Positions 54,711-62,731 of a stretch of 64,000 bases of DNA are shown here, piece by piece. Made by a program: the position numbers and the translations under genes. Below the pieces are notes generated by a model. It was not told the origin of the DNA. It made no database searches and saw only the letters and a program-made list of their open reading frames with translations. The stretch comes from Zunongwangia endophytica (GTDB taxonomy: Bacteria; Bacteroidota; Bacteroidia; Flavobacteriales; Flavobacteriaceae). Location: the NCBI RefSeq assembly GCF_030409505.1, contig NZ_JAUFPZ010000002.1:2239501-2303500 (forward strand). The letters are read 5' to 3'. Each line of letters begins with the position of its first letter. The stretch's first letter is position 1.

Positions 54711-55654
54711 TTTTTGTATTGATCTACGCGATAAGGATCGTCTTCCCCTTCTATAATTTGCAAATAACTTTTATATCTAGACCAGGATATTTCACCATCG
54801 TCCAGCGCATCTTTTACAGCACAATGCGGTTCGTTGAGATGCAGACAATTGTGAAATTTGCAATCTTGTTTCAGTTCAAAAAATTCAGGAAAATAATTAC
54901 CAAGCTCTTCTTTTTCGATATCCACCACTCCAAATCCTTTAATTCCCGGGGTGTCTATAATTCGAGCGTCGAAACTTAAGTCGAACATTTCAGCAAAAGT
55001 CGTCGTATGCTGTCCCTGTTTATGTTGTCCAGAAATTTCTAGAGTTTTAAGGTTAAGTGAAGGTTCTAAAGCATTGATTAATGTAGATTTCCCGGTACCA
55101 CTATGCCCCGAAAACATCGAAGTTTTCCCAAGCATCATTTCCTTTACTTTATCAACATTTTTACCGGTTTTTGCTGAAATACCAAGGCATTCATAACCAA
55201 TATCGCGATAAAGTTTAGCCAAAAATTTAATTTCTAAAATTTCTTCTTCATCATAAGTATCTATTTTATTGAAAAGCAATACAGCTTGCACATGGTAAGC
55301 TTCCGCCGTAATTAGAAAGCGATCAATAAAAGTGGTGAAAGTTGGCGGGTTATTAAAAGTAACCATCAAAAAAACCTGATCGATATTAGCGGCAATAATA
55401 TGTGTTTGCTTAGATAAATTTACCGACTTCCGAATAATATAATTATCCCGATCACTAATCTTTTTGATTACACCCTGAGTTTCCTCAGAGTCATCATCAA
55501 GATCGATCTCTACCTCGTCCCCTACCGCAACAGGATTAGTACTTTTGATTCCTTTAATACGGAACTTCCCTTTTATACGGCAATTATAAAAATCACCATT
55601 CTCAGCTTTTACCTGATACCAACTTCCCGTAGATTTATAAACCGTTCCTTTCAT
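54707..55654 (-). CDS. rsgA: Ribosome small-subunit biogenesis GTPase RsgA
   Basis: 315 residues: an N-terminal OB fold, then a circularly permuted GTPase with NKID (129-132), P-loop GHSGTGKS (183-190) and DTPG (near 234), and a C-terminal zinc site Cys265, Cys270, His272, Cys278. RsgA matures the 30S subunit late in assembly. It is transcribed away from the adjacent exported-protein gene with only about 60 bases between. Confidence 0.96.
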   Translation of the reverse strand: MKGTVYKSTGSWYQVKAENGDFYNCRIKGKFRIKGIKSTNPVAVGDEVEIDLDDDSEETQGVIKKISDRDNYIIRKSVNLSKQTHIIAANIDQVFLMVTFNNPPTFTTFIDRFLITAEAYHVQAVLLFNKIDTYDEEEILEIKFLAKLYRDIGYECLGISAKTGKNVDKVKEMMLGKTSMFSGHSGTGKSTLINALEPSLNLKTLEISGQHKQGQHTTTFAEMFDLSFDARIIDTPGIKGFGVVDIEKEELGNYFPEFFELKQDCKFHNCLHLNEPHCAVKDALDDGEISWSRYKSYLQIIEGEDDPYRVDQYKK

Positions 55655-55659
55655 TAAAT

Positions 55660-55681
55660 AAATTTGTTTATTAACAAATTT
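55660..55681. promoter_or_regulatory. Perfect inverted repeat in a divergent promoter region
   Basis: AAATTTGTT-TATT-AACAAATTT, a 9+9 palindrome 5 bases from the rsgA start and 34 bases from the divergent gene. Could be an operator; in AT-rich DNA chance is also possible. Confidence 0.3.
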
Positions 55682-55715
55682 TTAAGATATATTAGCATTC
55701 TCAATTAAATTACAA

Positions 55716-56357
55716 ATGAACAAAATTACATTTAAACTGCTTATTGTGCTTACTTTATTAGTAGGCTTAACCGTTGAAGCTCAAACACATCTTTTTGAGC
55801 ATCCGGATTTTGAAACTATTGCTAAAGATCATCAATCTATAGCAATTATTCCATTTTCAGCAAAGGTAAGTCTTCGACCTAAACAAATGAAAGAAATTAC
55901 CCCAGAACAATTAAAGGAAATGGAAATCAGTGAAGGACAATCGATCCAGACCGCTATGTACTCTTGGTTTCTGAAAAGAAAAAAACGAGGAAAACTTTTA
56001 ATTGATGTCCAAGATCCTAACAAAACCAATGCTATTTTAAAGAAAAATGAAATAGACATGGAAATTACAACTCCAGAGGAACTTGCTCAGCTTTTAGAGG
56101 TAGATGCCGTAATTACAGGTAAATTCGAAACCGATAAACCTATGTCTGATGGTGCTTCTATTGCCTTAGGACTGCTTGTTGGTTTTTGGGGAACAACTAA
56201 TTCGGCTACCGTGAACATGAGTATAAATAATGCTGAAGATGGAACTTTACTTTGGAATTATAACAAGCGTGTTGTTGGAAGCTTAGGAAGCTCTAACGAC
56301 CAATTGATTAATAAACTAATGAGAAAAGCATCTAGAAGATTAGCTTATACAAAATAA
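55716..56357 (+). CDS. Exported protein, uncharacterised
   Basis: 213 residues with a signal peptide ending near TVEAQ. The body has the plan of periplasmic proteins of the CsgG/LpoB kind: IAIIPFSAKV strand at the start, QTAMYSWFLKRKKRGKL, DVQDPNKTNAIL, then LLEVDAVITGKFETDKPMSD and a Gly-rich hydrophobic stretch (ASIALGLLVGFWGT) followed by a strand with TLLWNYNKRVVGS. I do not assign a family with confidence. It is a single gene with its own terminator. Confidence 0.75.
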   Translation: MNKITFKLLIVLTLLVGLTVEAQTHLFEHPDFETIAKDHQSIAIIPFSAKVSLRPKQMKEITPEQLKEMEISEGQSIQTAMYSWFLKRKKRGKLLIDVQDPNKTNAILKKNEIDMEITTPEELAQLLEVDAVITGKFETDKPMSDGASIALGLLVGFWGTTNSATVNMSINNAEDGTLLWNYNKRVVGSLGSSNDQLINKLMRKASRRLAYTK

Positions 56358-56380
56358 GAATATTAAATTTCTTAGAAATA

Positions 56381-56417
56381 AAAATGGCTGCTCCGGTAAA
56401 ACGTGAGCAGCCATTTT
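56381..56417. terminator. Bidirectional intrinsic terminator
   Basis: Perfect 13-base-pair stem (AAAATGGCTGCTC and complement) with an 11-base loop and T-rich tails on both strands. It separates the + gene ending at 56357 from the end of the Phe/Tyr operon. Confidence 0.88.
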
Positions 56418-56449
56418 TATTTTGGGAAAATCAAGAATAAATTGAATTC

Positions 56450-57532
56450 CTAGCTATCCAATATAGACTGTTGGTGGTTAATTGATTCCTGGTGAACAGC
56501 TTTAAATAACTTTAATACAAACTCTTCACTAAGACCATGTTGGTTACCTTCTAATACCATTTTTCCTAAGATCTCATTCCAACGTTTTGTCTGAAGAATA
56601 GCTACGTTTTGTGATTTTTTCACATGTCCTATTTCTTCTGAAACTTTCATACGTTTCGCTAAAAGTTCGATTAGTTGATTATCTGCAATATCGATTTTAG
56701 CTCTTAGATTCTGTAATTTATTTTGATAGTCTTCGCTTTCTGAAACTTCTTTTCTAATTTTAAGATCTTTCATAATCTGAACTAATGTAGCTGGTGTAAT
56801 TTGCTGCTTCGCATCACTCCAAGCATTATCTGGATCATAATGAGTTTCTACCATCAATCCATCGAAATTAAGATCTAAAGCAGTTTGACATAGATCAAAA
56901 ATAATATCACGACGTCCTGCAATATGCGATGGATCTAAAATTAGTGGAAGATCCGGAAATTTATTTTGTAATTCGATCGCGATCTGCCATTCTGGATTGT
57001 TACGGTATTTTGTTTTCTCGTAGCTAGAAAATCCTCTATGGATTACACCAAGATTTTTAATATCGGCAGTATACATACGCTCTACAGCTCCCAACCATAA
57101 AGCTAAATCTGGATTTACAGGATTCTTTATTAAAACAGTTTTATCTGTTCCTTGTAATGCATCTGCAATTTCCTGAATCATAAATGGAGAAACCGTAGTT
57201 CTGGCTCCAATCCAAAGAATATCGATATCATGTTTTAACGCATGCTCTACATGGTGAGGGTTTGCAACTTCAGTAGTAGTTAACATCCCTGTTTCTTCTT
57301 TTGCTTTTTGCAACCATTTTAAACCTAGCGCACCAACACCTTCAAAATTTCCAGGTCTTGTTCTTGGTTTCCAGATTCCTGCTCGTAATACTGTAGCATC
57401 GGTATCTTTTAACTGGTGAGCTACTTTTAGTACTTGCGCTTCAGTCTCGGCACTACATGGTCCTGCGATTACCAAAGGATGATCTAATCCGAATGCGTCT
57501 AACCAATTTCTTAATTCTTTCTTGTTTTCCAT
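56450..57532 (-). CDS. Bifunctional DAHP synthase / type II chorismate mutase
   Basis: 360 residues. Residues 1-265 form a DAHP synthase barrel of the KDOPS-like class (AGPCSAE at 23-29, GIWKPRTRPGNFEGVG, DPSHIAGRR). Residues 270-350 form an AroQ chorismate mutase helix bundle (LRAKIDIADNQLIELLAKRM). It catalyses the first step of the shikimate pathway and the chorismate-to-prephenate branch step. It is the last gene of the pheA-tyrA operon, 11 bases after tyrA, so one leader controls entry, branch and end steps together. Confidence 0.94.
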   Translation of the reverse strand: MENKKELRNWLDAFGLDHPLVIAGPCSAETEAQVLKVAHQLKDTDATVLRAGIWKPRTRPGNFEGVGALGLKWLQKAKEETGMLTTTEVANPHHVEHALKHDIDILWIGARTTVSPFMIQEIADALQGTDKTVLIKNPVNPDLALWLGAVERMYTADIKNLGVIHRGFSSYEKTKYRNNPEWQIAIELQNKFPDLPLILDPSHIAGRRDIIFDLCQTALDLNFDGLMVETHYDPDNAWSDAKQQITPATLVQIMKDLKIRKEVSESEDYQNKLQNLRAKIDIADNQLIELLAKRMKVSEEIGHVKKSQNVAILQTKRWNEILGKMVLEGNQHGLSEEFVLKLFKAVHQESINHQQSILDS

Positions 57533-57543
57533 GATAAATAATT

Positions 57544-58392
57544 TTAGCTAATTCCGTTTAAAATTGATTTTATATGATTTGTACGTTCCATTTCGTTGTA
57601 CACTTCGCCAAATTCGTCATTGGCAATCAAATCTCTAAATGTGCTTAGATTCTGAATATACTCATTCAAAGTTTCCAGCACGTTCTCTTTGTTTTGTTCA
57701 AAAATAGGCGACCACATTGCCGGCGAACTTTTTGCCAGCCTTACTGTTGAAGCAAATCCACTACCCGCCAAATCGAAAATATCACGCTCGTTTTTCTCTT
57801 TTTCGAGTACTGTTTTACCCAGCATAAAAGAACTTATATGCGATAAATGCGACACATAAGCAATATGACGATCGTGAGAATCTGGATCCATATATCGAAT
57901 ACGCATTCCTATTTTTCTGAAAATTTCCATTCCTCGTTCCTGAAGTTTAAAAGCTGTCTTTTCTACTTCACAAACGATATTGGTCTTATCTTTATATAAA
58001 TCTTTTATCGCTGCTGAAGGTCCAGAGAATTCGGTTCCTGCAATAGGATGAGCAGATAAATAATTTCTACGTTTTGGATGATCTTTTACCGCTTCACATA
58101 ACTTGAATTTAGTAGATCCCGCATCGATCACCAAGGTATTATCACCGGCTTTATCTAAAGCTTCAATCAAAACCTTGATGCTAATATCTACGGGAACGGC
58201 AACAATCACAGCATCACTATCGGCCAGATCTTCCATTGTTCCGGCTTCATCAATAAAACCGATTTTTAAAGCTTCTTTTACATGAACTTCGCTTTTATCG
58301 ATACCGATAATCGTACTTTCAGGAAAAGATTCTTTAATCGCCAAAGCAAATGAACCACCAATAAGGCCTACACCTATAATACTTACTTTCAT
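57544..58392 (-). CDS. tyrA: Prephenate dehydrogenase
   Basis: 282 residues. A Rossmann nucleotide-binding start (IGVGLIGGSFA) and the TyrA motifs VDAGSTKFKL, SAHPIAGTEFSGPSAA and HLSHISSF are intact. It oxidatively decarboxylates prephenate to 4-hydroxyphenylpyruvate for tyrosine. The ATG overlaps the stop of the aminotransferase (ATGA). Confidence 0.94.
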   Translation of the reverse strand: MKVSIIGVGLIGGSFALAIKESFPESTIIGIDKSEVHVKEALKIGFIDEAGTMEDLADSDAVIVAVPVDISIKVLIEALDKAGDNTLVIDAGSTKFKLCEAVKDHPKRRNYLSAHPIAGTEFSGPSAAIKDLYKDKTNIVCEVEKTAFKLQERGMEIFRKIGMRIRYMDPDSHDRHIAYVSHLSHISSFMLGKTVLEKEKNERDIFDLAGSGFASTVRLAKSSPAMWSPIFEQNKENVLETLNEYIQNLSTFRDLIANDEFGEVYNEMERTNHIKSILNGIS

Positions 58393-59534
58393 GCCTTAAT
58401 ACGTTTAATGGCTTCGTCTATATTTTCTTCCGCAGTACAAAGCGAAAATCGAATATAACCTTCGCCCATATCTCCAAAAATGAATCCTGGAGCTGTAAAA
58501 ATGCTGTGCTCATATAACAGATTGTCCACAAATTCTTCGGAAGTTTTTCCTTCTGGTACTTTACACCAGATAAACATTCCCGCCTGTTCTTTACCCGGTG
58601 TGCAATTTAAAGCTGAAGCTAATTCCAAAATCTTAGCTCTTCGGCTTTGATAAATTTTATTCTGAGAATCGAACCAGTTTTTATCTAATTTCAATGCTTC
58701 AGTTGCTCCTGCCTGTACTGGATAAAACATCCCACTATCCATATTGGTTTTCACCTTCAACACTGTATTGATATTTTCTTCGCTTCCGCATAACATTCCA
58801 ACTCGCCATCCTGCCATATTGAAGCTTTTGCTCAAACTGTTTAATTCTAAAGCAACCTCTTTAGCTCCTTCAGCTTTTAAAATACTTTTAGGATGTTCAT
58901 TCAGAATAAAGCTATATGGATTATCATTTACAATAAGAATTTGATGCTTTTTCCCGAAGGCTACCAGCTTTTCAAAAACCTCATCTGTTGCTGAAGCTCC
59001 TGTTGGCATATGTGGATAATTAACCCACATAATTTTTACCTTGCTTAGATCTTTTTGCTCTAATGCTGTAAAGTTTGGCAACCAGCTTCCTTCTTCATTC
59101 AGATCATAATAAATCGCATTGGCTCCGACTAGTTTAGAAACCGACGTATAAGTTGGATAGCCGGGATTAGGAATTAGAACCTCGTCACCTTCATTTAAAA
59201 ATGCCATGGAAATATGTAGAATTCCTTCTTTACTTCCCATTAAAGGAACGGTTTCAGTCTCCGGGTTTAATGATACCTGATAATATTTTTGATAGAACCC
59301 GGTAATTGCATTTCTAAATTCAGCTGTCCCTTTGTACGGCTGATATTGATGTGCCCCGTTATGAGTTAAACCTTCATTTAAGGCTGCAGTTACCTGTGGC
59401 GGTGGCGGTAAATCTGGGCTACCAATTCCTAAATTGATAATCGGCTTACCGGCGGCCTGTAAGGTACGAACTTCTCTCAATTTCGATGAGAAATAGTATT
59501 CCTTTACGTGTTCTAACCTATTGGCTGGTATCAT
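58389..59534 (-). CDS. Pyridoxal-phosphate aminotransferase (class I/II), aromatic operon
   Basis: 381 residues. The fold-type I pattern is clear: INLGIGSPDLPPP, PNPGYPTY, VNYPHMPTGA, the PLP lysine Lys236 in LNSLSKSFNMAGWRVG. It lies between pheA (stop and start codons share a base, TAATG) and tyrA (ATGA overlap). It most likely makes Phe and Tyr from their keto acids. Related enzymes act in the DAP or aspartate pathway, so the exact specificity is inferred from context. Confidence 0.9.
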   Translation of the reverse strand: MIPANRLEHVKEYYFSSKLREVRTLQAAGKPIINLGIGSPDLPPPPQVTAALNEGLTHNGAHQYQPYKGTAEFRNAITGFYQKYYQVSLNPETETVPLMGSKEGILHISMAFLNEGDEVLIPNPGYPTYTSVSKLVGANAIYYDLNEEGSWLPNFTALEQKDLSKVKIMWVNYPHMPTGASATDEVFEKLVAFGKKHQILIVNDNPYSFILNEHPKSILKAEGAKEVALELNSLSKSFNMAGWRVGMLCGSEENINTVLKVKTNMDSGMFYPVQAGATEALKLDKNWFDSQNKIYQSRRAKILELASALNCTPGKEQAGMFIWCKVPEGKTSEEFVDNLLYEHSIFTAPGFIFGDMGEGYIRFSLCTAEENIDEAIKRIKA

Positions 59535-60358
59535 TACACTTTATTTTTATATGTTCCAAAAATTCTTAATTGCTCGGTCATTATTCCTAAAACTTCCATG
59601 GCTTTAGAAAATCGTTGAAAATCATCGAAAGTGATATCAATAAAAAAGCTGTATTTCCACGGAGTTTCGATAATCGGCATACTTTGGATTTTGGTCATAT
59701 TCAGATCAAAATCTCTCATGATATTTAATACGGAAACCAAACTACCGGTGCGGCTTTCTAACTCAAACTTCAGTGAAGCTTTATCGATCTTTTCGCCGTT
59801 CGGTTCTTTTTCCTTTTTACTAATGATCAAAAATCGAGTAGAATTACTCTTTTTTGTATGAATATCTGAAGCTAAAATATCCAGTCCAAAAATTGAAGCT
59901 GCAGCAGTGCTGGCTACAGCGGCAACGTGTTTGGATTCTTTTGCTGCAATTCTTCTGGCGACCTCAGCAGTATCGGTATCTTCAATCAACTTAATGTGTG
60001 GATATTGCTTAAAGAATTCTTTACACTGCAATAAAGCCATTGGGTGAGAATATACTTTTTTAATATCCTCGATTTTTTGTCCTTTAAGCGCCATCATATT
60101 CATCGCAATCGGGATGTAATGCTCACCAACTACTTTTAGATTGTTTTCGTCTATAAGTGCGTAATTAGGAAGAATTGAACCGGCGATCGAGTTTTCTATC
60201 GCCATCACAGCTTCCTCAGTTTCATCATTTACCAGACTTTGCGCAAGCTCCTGAAAAGACATACATTCTTTTACCTGCACCTCTTTACCATAAAACTCTT
60301 GCGCCACCAGATGATGAAATGAGCCTTGGATTCCCTGTATCGCTACCACTTTATTCAT
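59534..60358 (-). CDS. pheA: Prephenate dehydratase
   Basis: 274 residues: an N-terminal PDT domain (VAIQGIQGSFHHLVA, ENSIAGSILPNY, the catalytic NSTRFLIIS) and a C-terminal ACT domain (LKFELESRTGSLVSVLNIM), which usually binds Phe for feedback inhibition. No chorismate mutase is fused here; that activity is in the last gene of the operon. It is the first structural gene after the Phe/Tyr leader and terminator described at 60373-60506. Confidence 0.95.
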   Translation of the reverse strand: MNKVVAIQGIQGSFHHLVAQEFYGKEVQVKECMSFQELAQSLVNDETEEAVMAIENSIAGSILPNYALIDENNLKVVGEHYIPIAMNMMALKGQKIEDIKKVYSHPMALLQCKEFFKQYPHIKLIEDTDTAEVARRIAAKESKHVAAVASTAAASIFGLDILASDIHTKKSNSTRFLIISKKEKEPNGEKIDKASLKFELESRTGSLVSVLNIMRDFDLNMTKIQSMPIIETPWKYSFFIDITFDDFQRFSKAMEVLGIMTEQLRIFGTYKNKV

Positions 60359-60372
60359 TCAAAATTTGATAT

Positions 60373-60406
60373 AAAAAAAAGTCCCGACGTTTAGATCGAG
60401 ACTTTT
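60373..60406 (-). terminator. Attenuator terminator of the pheA operon
   Basis: On the minus strand AAAAGTCTCGA (60406-60396) pairs with TCGGGACTTTT (60387-60377) with one G-U wobble and an 8-base loop, followed by a U run (60373-60380). The terminator ends 15 bases before the pheA start codon and lies between leader peptide and gene, so it must regulate the operon rather than end an upstream gene. Confidence 0.88.
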
Positions 60407-60446
60407 ATATAATATTGTTTATTTAATTACATACCATTCCCGATCT
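60393..60446 (-). promoter_or_regulatory. Antiterminator pairing of the pheA attenuator
   Basis: AGATCGGGA (60446-60438), starting one base after the leader stop codon, can pair with TCTCGATCT (60401-60393), nine pairs with one G-U wobble. The latter overlaps the 5' arm of the terminator, so the two structures exclude each other. This is the 2:3 versus 3:4 switch of a translating-ribosome attenuator. Confidence 0.8.
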
Positions 60447-60506
60447 CTATTCTTTAAAATAGAAATAAAAATAAAAGAATGTGTTCCAAGTAATTAAATG
60501 ATTCAT
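60447..60506 (-). CDS. Phe/Tyr leader peptide of the aromatic operon
   Basis: A 19-codon frame, MNHLITWNTFFYFYFYFKE, with eight adjacent Phe/Tyr codons (five Phe, three Tyr) plus one Trp. It is too short for automatic gene calls but sits exactly where an attenuator leader should, about 90 bases before pheA and 40 before the terminator hairpin. The short segment ATTCTTT/AAAGAAT flanking the Phe/Tyr codons can form an extra hairpin. A ribosome stalled at these codons for lack of charged tRNA-Phe or tRNA-Tyr would leave the antiterminator segment free; one reaching the stop would cover it. A weak -7-like TACTTTAG lies at 60526-60533. Confidence 0.85.
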   Translation of the reverse strand: MNHLITWNTFFYFYFYFKE

Positions 60507-60777
60507 TTGTCTGTTATTACATCGACTAAAGTATAATTATATTTTTATTTGAAAAATCATTTGCTGTCTTTTTTTAAATTTAATTGATTTTTTACGAATC
60601 TTAAGCTTATTCCGTTTCTTTTGAAGAAAATTTGCATTCAAATCTTAATAACAGCGCCCGATTTTAGATAAAAAATAGTGAAGCGCTATAAACCGCTTGA
60701 AGAGGTTGCGACCTAAAACTCCTAAATAAGCTTTCAAAGGTATATTTTATGCTTATTTTTGATCAAAATCTTCTAAT
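60507..60777. other. Divergent promoter region of the pheA operon and gldA
   Basis: AT-rich region of about 270 bases. It should contain the promoter for the Phe/Tyr leader on minus and for gldA on +. No further RNA gene or strong operator seen. Confidence 0.5.
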
Positions 60778-61674
60778 ATGTCTATTTCAGTAGAAAAAAT
60801 TTCCAAATTTTACGGAGAACAAAAAGCGCTAAATCAGGTTTCATTTGATATTGAAAAAGGAGAGGTTGTTGGTTTTCTTGGACCTAATGGTGCCGGAAAA
60901 TCTACATTAATGAAGATTTTAACCGGATATATTCAACCTTCAGAAGGCACTGCCAGTGTGAATAATTATGCAATCGACACCCAGTTGCATAATCTACAAA
61001 AAAGCATTGGTTACCTACCCGAACACAATCCTTTATATACTGAAATGTATGTTCGGGAATATTTAGGCTTCAATGCGAAAGTCTACGGAATTAAAAAAGA
61101 CCGAATAGAAGAAGTTATCGAATTAACGAATCTTACTCCAGAAGCCAATAAAAAAATCGATCAGCTTTCTAAAGGATATCGTCAACGTGTAGGTTTGGCC
61201 GCGGCACTTTTGCACGATCCTGAAGTACTAATTTTAGATGAACCCACAACCGGTCTAGATCCTAATCAGCTAATCGAAATTCGAAGTTTAATTAAGAATA
61301 TTGCCAAGAATAAAACCATCTTCCTCTCTACGCATATTATGCAAGAGGTGGAAGCACTCTGCGAACGCGTGATCATTATTAACCATGGGGAAATTGTAGC
61401 CAATCAAAAACTAACTGATCTTCGAAAAGGACAGGAACAAATTATCTTGGTAGAATTTGATTATCGAATTGAAATGATCGCCTTACAACGCTTGCCGCAT
61501 CTAAAAGATGCTAAAAATATCGGTGGTTTTGAATATGAGCTAACTTTCGATACCTCTGAAGATATGCGATCTGCGGTTTTTGACTTTGCGCATGATAACG
61601 GTCTAAAAACGCTTCAGCTAAACCAAAAAACTAAAAATCTAGAAAGTTTATTTACGGAGCTGACTCAAAAATAG
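60778..61674 (+). CDS. gldA: Gliding-motility ABC transporter ATP-binding protein GldA
   Basis: 298 residues. Walker A GPNGAGKS (35-42), signature LSKGYRQRV (130-138), Walker B LILDEPTTGLD (151-161) and the switch His186 are intact. The sequence and length match GldA, the ATPase that acts with GldF and GldG in Flavobacteria; gldF/gldG are not nearby, which is usual. The family also resembles ABC-2 exporter ATPases, but the overall fit to GldA is good. Its product points to gliding or at least a gliding-type machinery in this organism. Confidence 0.85.
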   Translation: MSISVEKISKFYGEQKALNQVSFDIEKGEVVGFLGPNGAGKSTLMKILTGYIQPSEGTASVNNYAIDTQLHNLQKSIGYLPEHNPLYTEMYVREYLGFNAKVYGIKKDRIEEVIELTNLTPEANKKIDQLSKGYRQRVGLAAALLHDPEVLILDEPTTGLDPNQLIEIRSLIKNIAKNKTIFLSTHIMQEVEALCERVIIINHGEIVANQKLTDLRKGQEQIILVEFDYRIEMIALQRLPHLKDAKNIGGFEYELTFDTSEDMRSAVFDFAHDNGLKTLQLNQKTKNLESLFTELTQK

Positions 61675-61689
61675 AAAAATCAACCTACA

Positions 61690-62567
61690 TCATTTAGTTA
61701 CAATTATTCGCTTGTCTGGCATATCAAAAGTAATTATTTCACCAATCCAGTTGATACTCATAATTCCTTCATGAATTAAACCATCAATAAATGTTGCTCG
61801 AAAATCGGTATTTTCAGCATTCTTTTTTAGATCGGTAAGACTAGTAACTTCAGTAAAATAGTACTGATTTCCTTCTTCGGGCTTAAAAGAACTTGGGATA
61901 TATTTAGTTTCTATCTGTGTAGAATCAATCCCAAGCGCTTCCATATATCTAGAATTAAATCGGAAAACATCGAAACCGGCACCGCTATCCAGACCAACAT
62001 GCAATTCTAAAGAATCCAGTTTCACCATTGTACCGATGCTTACTTTAACATTACGATCGTTGTTGATTTCTAACGGCATTTCAAATTTCATATTTGCTTT
62101 TCGCTGCTGAAGTGATTTTTTAGATTCTATCACCAATTTTTCTTCAGCAAAATCAATCGTAAAAGCTTTTTGCTGAAGCGGAGTTAAAGAAATTAATCCA
62201 TCTAACGGAAAATCGATATCATAACTGCAAACTGTTCGTTATTTATACTAAAATCGCCTATTTCTAAAATATCAGACTGATATAAATCGGTAGTAATAGC
62301 TTCTCCAGTTGCACGATGGCCAGTATAAAAATGATGCGTTTTATCAAGATTATCGATTTTATCAGCAAAATCTTTAGTTAGCAAATTTAAACCTGCTCCG
62401 GTGTCGAACACAAAATTGCCGCTTACTCCGTTCACAGTCGCCTTAATCATGATATGACCATTCGGAGTCAATTTAAACGGAATTTCAATCTTTTCTTAGG
62501 AATAATTCTGTGCGTAAAAAATGCTAGAAATAAGTAAAAACGTAACTAATAAAAATCCTCTCTTCAT
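61690..62567 (-). pseudogene. Retropepsin-like aspartyl protease, disrupted
   Basis: The start at 62567 reads a signal peptide (MKRGFLLVTFLLISSIFYAQ) but meets an in-frame TAA at 62496-62498 (codon 24). The frame continues with GHIMIKATVNG and the first aspartic site FVFDTGAGLN, then shifts near 62217-62223, where one missing base breaks VMDIDFPLDGLISL. After the shift it continues to the second DSGAG site and ends at 61690. Two separate lesions make loss of function likely. The intact protein would be an exported two-domain aspartyl-protease-like protein. Confidence 0.8.
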
Positions 62568-62616
62568 AATATCCTCTTTCTTATAACACGATTCAGAAAT
62601 AGATTTGTTACAAAAA

Positions 62617-62644
62617 AGCCTCATATTTTATCGAATATGAGGCT
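62617..62644 (-). terminator. Intrinsic terminator after thrA
   Basis: Perfect 11-base-pair stem AGCCTCATATT with a 6-base loop. On the minus strand it is followed by a six-T run, so it ends thrA. Confidence 0.85.
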
Positions 62645-62662
62645 TAGGTATTTAAAATATGA

Positions 62663-62693
62663 GATGAGACCCTGAAACAAGTTCAGGGTGACG
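62663..62693. repeat. Short palindromic intergenic repeat (REP-like)
   Basis: ACCCTGAA-ACAAG-TTCAGGGT within GAGACC...GGTGACG. I recall near-identical short palindromes scattered between genes in many Bacteroidota genomes; only this copy is seen in the window. Confidence 0.5.
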
Positions 62694-62731
62694 TAATCTT
62701 TTAATGATAAAATGAATATTCTATTTCCAAT

